Origin: JBDRGC01 sp043818215
GTDB taxonomy: Bacteria > Chloroflexota > Anaerolineae > Anaerolineales > UBA11858
Reading direction: 5' to 3'
Assembly (NCBI GenBank): GCA_043818215.1
Contig: JBDRGC010000127.1
Location: 20,790-84,789, forward strand
Length of the DNA: 64,000 nucleotides
A model generated the notes under the pieces. It worked only from the letters and a program-made list of their open reading frames with translations, was not told the DNA's origin and did no database searches. The translations under genes were made by a program, and so were the position numbers. Below, piece by piece: positions 43,383 through 50,225 of the stretch (within the stretch, counting starts at the first letter, position 1; the number at the start of each line of letters is the position of its first letter).

Positions 43383-44324
43383 ATGAGCAACAACCATCGA
43401 GTCTATCGCAGCATCCGAAATGCCACCAAGCAATTCTATCCAAATAAACCCGAATGGAATTTGGCTCGCCAATCGAACCCGTTGGCGGAGTTGGCAACAG
43501 TGATCGCTCAAAGCAATCGCAGACAATTGCCTGCGATTGCCTGGAAGTTTCCTGTTAGCACCAAGCCGGAGAGCCAGGTGACGAAATATTGCTGCCGTAT
43601 ACAGAACGAGCTGACTGATTTGGAAATCCACTATTTGCCCTTTGTCAGAGAATTTCTGGCTGCGCTGGCCGATATTCGCACGTTGGTCTTGGTGATGGAT
43701 GATCGTGAAGTGGGGCACAATTGTCCGGCTCTGATGCTCAGCGTGGTTTACAAAGGTCGAACTTTGCCTATTGCGTGGATCGTTGCCAAAGGCAGCCACG
43801 GTAATTATCCTGCCGCAAATCATGCCGCCTTAGTCCATAAAGCCCACCAACTTATCCCCGCAGGAGCAGATGTCATTTTCTTAGATGATATGGACTTGGA
43901 CAGCACTCCCCTGCAAACCACGATCAAGGCGTATGGATGGGCTTATGTCTGCCGCGCGGCAGAGGACGTCATCCTTCAAGAAGATGGGGTAGAGTTCTCG
44001 TTCAAAGACCTTATGGTCACTCCCGGAGATTGCCTCAGTCTGCCGCAAGTATTGCTCGCTCAACAAGGTTATAGGCCAGTCCATGCGATTGCCCGGTGGC
44101 AAAAAGGCTGCCAAGAACCACTCTATTTGATCACCAATTTAGAATTGGCAGAAGAAGCTTGTTACTGGTATGCCAGGCGGCTCCGAATCGAAACCTTTTT
44201 TTCTGATGAAAAAAGCCGTGGATTTCACATTCACAAGAGCCATCTTTCTGACCCAGATCGATTAGCCCACCTAATGATAGCCGCTTGTTTAACCTACATT
44301 TGGATCATTTACCTGGGCGTTTAG
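43383..44324 (+). mobile_element. IS4-family DDE transposase gene
   Basis: This 313-residue transposase has LVLVMDDREVGHNCPALMLSV (first Asp), VIFLDDMDLDSTPL (second Asp) and ACYWYARRLRIETFFSDEKSRGFHIHKSHLSDP (catalytic Glu). The last contains the complete Y-x2-R-x3-E-x6-K signature of the IS4 family. The frame is intact and slightly shorter than many IS4 proteins. I could not find convincing terminal inverted repeats in the flanks (43312-43382 and 44325-44533). The gap after it holds ACCTATGCAGGTA palindromic sequence and the gene-end duplicate. Confidence 0.88.
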
Positions 44325-44533
44325 GAATGAGAATTAAATAACTTACCCATTCAAGCAATCACGGTAGCGCCGGTTGAGTAGCGCAGGCACATGCTTTTCG
44401 TGCCGTAGCGTATACCTATGCAGGTATACCGTCCCGGTATCTAGGGACTGCGCACCTGCACTGCATGTGGCGCAAGTGTCGAAACCCAGCGGATTACAGG
44501 AAACTAGCCCATTTTCAAGCCCCGTTTGGTTTC

Positions 44534-44646
44534 TGGACGATCCATCGATTGTGTTGCTGTTCTACGATGGGGAAAACTATCTCCGTTGGGAGCCATCGAC
44601 GGAGTGGGAACTGCTCAACCCGAGGCTGTATCCATTTGCGGTCTAA
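44534..44646 (+). pseudogene. Duplicated 3' end of the GT-C gene
   Basis: It matches 42464-42576 over 113 bases with few differences, beginning LDDPSIVLLFYDGENYL and ending at a stop. It forms the right bracket of a 1957-bp segment holding the hairpin, the LexA-like promoter, the AT-rich gene and the IS4 transposase. Confidence 0.9.
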
Positions 44647-44683
44647 ACCCCGGTGCATGCAAGGATGAAGTGATATTCATTTC

Positions 44684-47600
44684 TCAAGCTATGGGCCATT
44701 CGGTTATCACTGCATCTATCTCGGCCATCAGGCGGATGGTTTCGCGCAAAGCTTTGACAATACACCCATAATGGCGCACGTCGTCGAAGGTGAGGGCGCG
44801 CTGGGCTTTTTTGCGATCTTTGAGCCATTTATCGAGTACCTGGTAGCCGCCGATCTGGAATTCCCACACTTGTGGCTCGATGCCAGCGAAGTACTGCTGG
44901 TTGTTGATGTAGACGCGGCCTTGCTCCAAGTGAGTATCGCTGCCGGGAGCGGGTTCACCTGGAGCGTAGTAACGCGGGTAACGGCTGACCGTCAAATCTG
45001 AGCCGGAGACTGGGTAGCTGACGCCAGTTTTACGTAGGGACTCGGATTCCATCAGGTGCAGAGCGACCAATTGCCCGCCTTTTTCGGCCAGGGTGCGGAA
45101 GAGGGCCACATCACTTGTCAGGGGCAGACGGGGGAAATCAATCTTTAGAAATTCAGCGTAGCGTTCGCGGAAGGTGGGCGAGTGGAAGACGGCGTAGGCG
45201 TAGTCGAAGATGTCTTCAGGGCCGAAGTTTTCTTGCAGGTCGCCGCGGCCGTTAGGGGTGAAGGCTAAACTCAGTTTATCTTTCGTATAGGCCAGGAACT
45301 TTCGTGAGAGATTAGGACAGCGGGTTTTGTATGGTTCCTGTTCTTCAAACAGACTCAAAATGAACGGCATGCTGCCCCCGCTGCTGAGAGTTTCTATCTT
45401 TTTTCTCGTGTTGTTATAGAGATAGAGGGGAAATAGAACAGGAGTTCCTCGATTACTAAAAAACGTTCTGTTATCAGCAATTACATTCGTAGCAATAAAG
45501 TGATTATGTGGAGGACCAACTACTTGTCGTATGGTTAATAATGCCATGTTATTGTGCAACATGTGCTGAGATACATCCATTCTTGGGCGGTCGACAAAAC
45601 CAACAGAATAAAAAATTGATCTAATGTCAAAAGGACGATAGAGATATTGACTGAAATGTTCGTCCCAGCCAGTTTGATTTTGAAAACTATCCCGTGCCTC
45701 GGATAACTTCCAATCTCGAGTGTCATTCAGTTCAAAGCGATCTTTAATTATCTCATCAGAAAATTTCTCATCGCGAAATATTTTGATTCTTTCTCGTAAT
45801 GCGTCTTCGTCAAAATCAATCACAAAATGATCCCTGTGAGTTTTGACACCGCTGGAATGCACAGGGAAAATATCGGTCACGCTCCAGCCGCGCTGGTATT
45901 CATCGTACAAGTTAAAATCTTTGGGCACGAAGAAGTAGTGCGGGGCTTGGGGGGTTAGTTCTTCCCAGTCGGTAGTGCTGAGGTCGTGGGTGTTGAGGGC
46001 GTTGTATTTATCAGCGCGGCGGCCCCACAGGTCAGCGTAGTAGACATCTGCCAAGACCTCCGAGGTTTCCGAGACCTCGGAGGTCTTACCTTGGGGCAAC
46101 TTCACCGCCAAAATAATCCCCACGCCCTGACGAATGTCGAATACGTTTTCGTCTTTGCTGCCGTCGGAAGCGGTTTCTCCCATCAGGGCATTGCCGTGCA
46201 GGTTGAGCAGGTAAATCTCATCGAAGGTTTTCATCAATTCCTGGCGCATGCCGCGGTGAATCAGCCCGGAGAGATAGGAGTGATTGGTGATCATCCCCAC
46301 CAGCCCGTAGCCAGTCTGTTCGATGCGCTCGTGAGCAAAACGTAAAAACTTGATGTAATCATCCGAAAGGGGCTGGATATTGCGCTCATCGCGCACGGCC
46401 TTTTTGTAACGCTTCATCAACTGCTCGATGTATTCTCCCTTGTTGGCCGAACTGACCGAGTAAGGCGGGTTGCCCAGTACAACCATAATGGGCTTATCTC
46501 CCTTGATTTCAGCGGCTGCGTTGGCTTCCTCGGTAATATAACGCGCAAAGGGGGCAACCTCCTCTTGAAAAATAGGTTTGCCCAAAGTGTTGGTCAGGTA
46601 AACACCCAACCGCTGTTTTCCAGCAAATTGATAGCCTAATTTTTGAAGCTGAATCCCCAACTTCATATGCGCCACCGCGTAGGGAGCCATGAGCAACTCG
46701 AAACCAAAGATGCGCGGCAAAAGCTGGTTTTTAGCGTAATCGTCCCACATCCCGGCCAGCCCCATAACTTCCAGCGACTCGTAAACGCGCTGGATCACGA
46801 AATACAAAAAGGTAGCCGTACCCACCGCTGGGTCGAGGATTAGGGTGTCCCGGTCGGCCAGTCCATCGGGTCGGCCAAAGCGTGTTTTAAGCAAATAATC
46901 CAGCGAGCGCACGATATACGAAACCACTGGCTCCGGAGTGTAATACACACCGCGTGCCTGACGCATTCGCGGGTCGTAGGCAGCCAAAAAAGTCTCGTAG
47001 AAATGCACCACCGGGTCTTCCTGGCGGGTGCTTTTGCCGAAATCACGCAGAACTGCGTCCATATCGGCGTTAGCCAGCAGATGGGCAATATCATCTACCA
47101 ACCAGGCGATGCTGTCATCCAAGTCTGGCCCGGCAATTTCGTTGAATAGCTTACGCAAGAAAGGATTGGTTTTGGGGAGATTCCAGGCCGCTTCGCGACG
47201 GGTGAATTCCTGAGGAGCGGGTACTCGCACCCGCGCGGCGAACAACCCATAGGTGATGGTTTGGGCGTACATATCGGCGAACTGGGCCACATCTAGGTCA
47301 GGTATCAGCGTTTCACGGAAGACGTTCATTTGAGCGTGAAGCGCACCCGATGCGCTCTCCTGCTCGAAGGCTTCGGAGAGCAGTTCGCGTAACATACGCG
47401 CCAGACCAGCCATCCGCCGCGCCAGTTCCTGCGGGTCGCCAATGACCGGGGTCTGTTGGGTCAAAAACCGGTTGAGTAGGTTGGCGGTTTGCTGTATGCC
47501 CCCTGGTTCGGTACGAATTTGATGGTCTCTGGTCAACCTGCCCAGCTGGACTGTCTCCCGCAGATCGCCGTTTACATACCAATGGAATTCCAAGTAATCA

Positions 47601-47905
47601 GTCAGTATGAGATTGTTGAGCGAAGTCCGATAACGGGTTATTTGCTCATCATTTTCCAGCGCGTGCAGATTCGCCCCAATATCTTTGGCCTCCACGTAAC
47701 CAATCGGTGTTTGCCCGCGCAATATGCAATAATCAGGCGCGCCACAAGCCACACGTTTGGGTTCGTTTATAGCCTGGATATCATCGGCGAAGCTTTCCAG
47801 CAAAACCGACAAAGCTGGGCGGTGGGTGTGCTCAGTAGCATCGCCGGTATCGAGTTTCTGGCGCAATGATTTTAGATATTCCTTGAGCATAGTATTATCA
47901 GTCAT
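44684..47905 (-). CDS. Single-chain restriction-modification enzyme (type IIG / type ISP-like)
   Basis: This 1073-residue protein has three parts. An N-terminal PD-ExK nuclease-like domain has GAPDYCILRGQTPIGYVEAKD. A central N6-adenine methyltransferase has ARGVYYTPEPVVSYIVRSLD, LILDPAVGTATFLYFVIQ (motif I), FELLMAPYAVAHMKLGI and VVLGNPPYSVSS (motif IV NPPY). The C-terminal third resembles the target-recognition region of type ISP enzymes. No helicase domain is visible, so it is shorter than full type ISP enzymes. It would both cut and methylate DNA without partner subunits. Residues 607-618 are encoded by a palindromic insert. There is no adjacent partner gene. Confidence 0.82.
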   Translation of the reverse strand: MTDNTMLKEYLKSLRQKLDTGDATEHTHRPALSVLLESFADDIQAINEPKRVACGAPDYCILRGQTPIGYVEAKDIGANLHALENDEQITRYRTSLNNLILTDYLEFHWYVNGDLRETVQLGRLTRDHQIRTEPGGIQQTANLLNRFLTQQTPVIGDPQELARRMAGLARMLRELLSEAFEQESASGALHAQMNVFRETLIPDLDVAQFADMYAQTITYGLFAARVRVPAPQEFTRREAAWNLPKTNPFLRKLFNEIAGPDLDDSIAWLVDDIAHLLANADMDAVLRDFGKSTRQEDPVVHFYETFLAAYDPRMRQARGVYYTPEPVVSYIVRSLDYLLKTRFGRPDGLADRDTLILDPAVGTATFLYFVIQRVYESLEVMGLAGMWDDYAKNQLLPRIFGFELLMAPYAVAHMKLGIQLQKLGYQFAGKQRLGVYLTNTLGKPIFQEEVAPFARYITEEANAAAEIKGDKPIMVVLGNPPYSVSSANKGEYIEQLMKRYKKAVRDERNIQPLSDDYIKFLRFAHERIEQTGYGLVGMITNHSYLSGLIHRGMRQELMKTFDEIYLLNLHGNALMGETASDGSKDENVFDIRQGVGIILAVKLPQGKTSEVSETSEVLADVYYADLWGRRADKYNALNTHDLSTTDWEELTPQAPHYFFVPKDFNLYDEYQRGWSVTDIFPVHSSGVKTHRDHFVIDFDEDALRERIKIFRDEKFSDEIIKDRFELNDTRDWKLSEARDSFQNQTGWDEHFSQYLYRPFDIRSIFYSVGFVDRPRMDVSQHMLHNNMALLTIRQVVGPPHNHFIATNVIADNRTFFSNRGTPVLFPLYLYNNTRKKIETLSSGGSMPFILSLFEEQEPYKTRCPNLSRKFLAYTKDKLSLAFTPNGRGDLQENFGPEDIFDYAYAVFHSPTFRERYAEFLKIDFPRLPLTSDVALFRTLAEKGGQLVALHLMESESLRKTGVSYPVSGSDLTVSRYPRYYAPGEPAPGSDTHLEQGRVYINNQQYFAGIEPQVWEFQIGGYQVLDKWLKDRKKAQRALTFDDVRHYGCIVKALRETIRLMAEIDAVITEWPIA
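46053..46087 (-). repeat. 13-bp hairpin in frame inside the restriction-modification gene
   Basis: AAGACCTCCGAGG (46053-46065) and CCTCGGAGGTCTT (46075-46087) pair perfectly over a 9-base loop. Translated on the - strand it gives KTSEVSETSEVL. It lies between the methyltransferase core and the recognition region. Confidence 0.85.
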
Positions 47906-48038
47906 TCGAATCTTTCTTTGTTGCTGCCTAAAACCGCATTACGGTAAAAGTGGCGCAATCAATTCTGGCCTGACCGCCGACCACCAACCGCAGGCCATAC
48001 TTTCGGCTGCCTGGTTTTGGCCGTCTGCCTTCTCTTAA

Positions 48039-48070
48039 CTCCCCCTCTCCCCAGGTTGGGAGAGGGGGAG
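48039..48070. repeat. 13-bp perfect hairpin (CTCCCCCTCTCCC)
   Basis: CTCCCCCTCTCCC and GGGAGAGGGGGAG are separated by six bases, between the CoA-transferase and restriction genes. It could act as a transcription barrier, but no T run follows on the relevant strand. Confidence 0.75.
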
Positions 48071-48099
48071 AGGGGGACAGGGGGTGAGGGTTGCCCTCA

Positions 48100-48867
48100 T
48101 TAAATATAAAACTTATCCCGATCCACCTCATCCCTCAGCACCCGCAGCTCCTCATCACTAGGCGGCGGATTCTGCGTCACTTCATCGGCAACCAATAATT
48201 CGAAACCAGTATTTTCGATTACCTCGTCCACCGTGATGCCCGGCTGAGTGGACAGCAGCATCATGCGCTTCGATTCGGGATGATAGCCCATCACCGCCAG
48301 GGTAGTGACTACGCGGTACGGCCCGGTTCCTGGCGGCAGACCGGCGGCTTCGCGCGCTCCGGGGCCGGTCAGGTAGCCGGGCGTTGTGATGAAATCAACT
48401 TTTTCGATGAAGCGGCGTTTGTCGTGGGGCATGATTGCAATCGTCCGCCAGCAGTGCGAGCCGACATCGTTGCCGCCGCCGCTGCCGGGCAGGCGCACCT
48501 TGGGTTTAAAGTAATCGCCGATCACGGTCGAGTTCAGGTTGCCGTAGGAGTCGATCTGCGCGCCGCCCAGGAATCCGTAATCGACAAAGCCGCGCTGGAC
48601 CGTCTCCACGACATCGAGGATGCCGGAGGCCGCCAGCGCTCTGTGGAAGGTTCGCCGCTCCCCCACGGCCAGGGGCAAATCATCCAAAATGGCGCCCGTG
48701 CCCCCAAACTCGAAGATGCTCACCAAATTGGGGGCATGCATCTTTTGGGCCAGCGCACCCGCCAACATGGGAATACCTGTGCCAATAAAAGCAGTGGTAT
48801 TGTCGCTCATCAACCGCGAGGCAGTACAAATCAATAATTCGTTGGGATTGTAAGTTAATTCGGACAT
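48100..48867 (-). CDS. CoA-transferase subunit B (glutaconate/3-oxoacid type)
   Basis: This 255-residue CoA-transferase family I small subunit starts MSELTYNPNELLICTASRLM. It has AFIGTGIPMLAGALAQKMHAPNLVSIFEFGGTGAILDDLP; Glu-53 of IFEFGG fits the catalytic glutamate of GctB. SGGGNDVGSHCWRTIAIMPHDKRRFIEKVDFITTPG follows. The start at 48867 has AGAGGA upstream; a longer frame reaches into the repeat. Subunit A is encoded immediately upstream. Substrate is unknown. Confidence 0.85.
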   Translation of the reverse strand: MSELTYNPNELLICTASRLMSDNTTAFIGTGIPMLAGALAQKMHAPNLVSIFEFGGTGAILDDLPLAVGERRTFHRALAASGILDVVETVQRGFVDYGFLGGAQIDSYGNLNSTVIGDYFKPKVRLPGSGGGNDVGSHCWRTIAIMPHDKRRFIEKVDFITTPGYLTGPGAREAAGLPPGTGPYRVVTTLAVMGYHPESKRMMLLSTQPGITVDEVIENTGFELLVADEVTQNPPPSDEELRVLRDEVDRDKFYI

Positions 48868-48888
48868 ATCATTCCTCTCAAAAAAGTG

Positions 48889-48993
48889 AGACGTGACGCA
48901 GTCCCCGAAGCTTAGCGGAGTGGGAAACGTGATGGGTGAGTTCACTCTCCACGTTTCACGTTTTACGCATCACGTTTCACGCTTCACGCCTCA
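48889..48993. repeat. 7-bp array with the shared 32-bp core (CGTGAAA type)
   Basis: GTGAGACGTGACG, the core 48895-48926 (29 of 32 identical to 35409-35440), then ACGTTTCACGTTTTACGC and ATCACGTTTCACG. The end overlaps the last codons of the CoA-transferase A gene. Confidence 0.85.
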
Positions 48994-49952
48994 GGCACCA
49001 TATCTCTAAGTTCTTGTAGCCGTTCCTTGCCGATCAAATCCAGATATTCCTGGTGGTCAGCGACCTTGTGGATATACTTGTCAAGATAGGCTTGCGTATC
49101 CTCCACGGTTTTAGAGGCCTCCACCCAGGCTTTGATTTGGGCCTCGTCCCGCTCGTAGATATAACACATCTCGCCGGGGTGCGACCCGAAGGGGGCATGT
49201 ATTACCGCGTCCACCAGGTAATAGGGAATCACGGTGCGATCGGGCTGCGAGCGGATAAAATCGGTGTCCACGATTTCCTCGGCGCTGATGATCAGCCGCT
49301 TGGAAGCCCGCGACATCTCGAATGCGAATCCGCTGATGCCGTCGATTTGGGCGTTGCCGTATTTATCGGCCCGGTGGACGTGGATCAATCCCACGTCGAG
49401 GATCAAGGCCGGCAGCAGTGCAATCGGGTCGCCAGTGAAAGGACACTCGACTACCTTGGCGGCGCTGTATTTGAGGGTGTCGGTGCCCAGCATGGAGCGG
49501 ACGGGGATGAAGGGCACGCCCATTGCGGCGGCCTTGAATCGCCAGGCAATCCCGGCGTTGCTCCAATCGACGCATTTGACGCGCCCGCTTTCCACCTCCC
49601 GCCGCAGGCAGTTGGAGATGCCGTAAACCTCCAATCCAATATAGGTGTGGTCGAGTGCCTTGACCAGCCCGGCCCCCAGCAGGATGTCCAACTCGTAGAC
49701 TCCCTGCCCGGCCACGCGCAGGTCTTTTTTCCCCTGGCGGACGATCTCGTTGACCAGCGATTGCGGGCAGCGCACCGTGCCGTACAGTTCCGTGCCGATA
49801 TAATCGCCATCGTGGACGAAGCGGCTGACGGCCTCGGCTTCGGTCATCATTTTGTCCACCAACCCCCTGGGCTTGTTGCGATTATGCTCGCGGAAGGCAT
49901 TGACATCGGGCGGTTGAAGCATTTCGCCGATGCCGGATTGGAGTACTTTCAT
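48984..49952 (-). CDS. CoA-transferase subunit A
   Basis: This 322-residue large subunit starts MKVLQSGIGEMLQPPDVNAF. It has KPRGLVDKMMTEAEAVSRFVHDGDYIGTELYGTVRCPQSLVNEIVRQGKKDL, LLGAGLVKALDHTYIGLEVYG and DVGLIHVHRADKYGNAQIDG, the family I CoA-transferase layout. AAGGAG precedes the ATG at 49952; the frame extends upstream only through repeat DNA. Together with subunit B it moves CoA between carboxylic acids. The promoter and the TTGGTAAA array lie upstream. Confidence 0.85.
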   Translation of the reverse strand: MKVLQSGIGEMLQPPDVNAFREHNRNKPRGLVDKMMTEAEAVSRFVHDGDYIGTELYGTVRCPQSLVNEIVRQGKKDLRVAGQGVYELDILLGAGLVKALDHTYIGLEVYGISNCLRREVESGRVKCVDWSNAGIAWRFKAAAMGVPFIPVRSMLGTDTLKYSAAKVVECPFTGDPIALLPALILDVGLIHVHRADKYGNAQIDGISGFAFEMSRASKRLIISAEEIVDTDFIRSQPDRTVIPYYLVDAVIHAPFGSHPGEMCYIYERDEAQIKAWVEASKTVEDTQAYLDKYIHKVADHQEYLDLIGKERLQELRDMVPEA

Positions 49953-49967
49953 GATCACGTCTCCTTG

Positions 49968-50045
49968 TTGGTAATTGGTAAATTGGTGATTGGTAGATTG
50001 GTAAATTGGTAATTGGTAAACTGGTGCTTGGTGGATTGGTATGCT
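49968..50045. repeat. 7-8 bp direct array (TTGGTAAA type) in the CoA-transferase leader
   Basis: GGTAATTGGTAAATTGGTGATTGG units lie between the promoter at 50047 and the ribosome site, so they would be transcribed as the 5' leader. Confidence 0.88.
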
Positions 50046-50046
50046 C

Positions 50047-50077
50047 AGTATACTCCGCACGGTCAGTGTAAAGTCAA
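50047..50077 (-). promoter_or_regulatory. Candidate promoter for the CoA-transferase operon
   Basis: On the - strand TTGACT (50072-50077) and TATACT (50047-50052) are separated by 19 bases, slightly longer than ideal. A second TATAAT on the same strand lies near 50103-50108. Confidence 0.42.
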
Positions 50078-50108
50078 TGTCATTAATTTTATCCATCGGC
50101 GGATTATA

Positions 50109-50214
50109 GCGCAGTATCCCCTTGCGGGATGAAACCGCCTGGAACATGTCAGAAAACCTTATTTTGCTCCTGTCGGATCCGTCCCTCAAGGGGATGCTGC
50201 GCGATGATCCGACA
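50109..50214. repeat. Nested inverted repeats between the CoA-transferase and galactosidase genes
   Basis: Arms 50109-50129 and 50182-50202 pair at 19 of 21 positions (GCGCAGTATCCCCTTGCGGGA). A second pair, TGTCGGATC (50171-50179) and GATCCGACA (50206-50214), interleaves with it, so the two folds exclude each other or form a pseudoknot. Confidence 0.72.
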
Positions 50215-50225
50215 GACACCAACCC

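Noticed and set aside
43312..44533. Terminal inverted repeats of the IS4 element
   Set aside because: I compared both flanks of the transposase and found no convincing matching ends, so no element borders are claimed.
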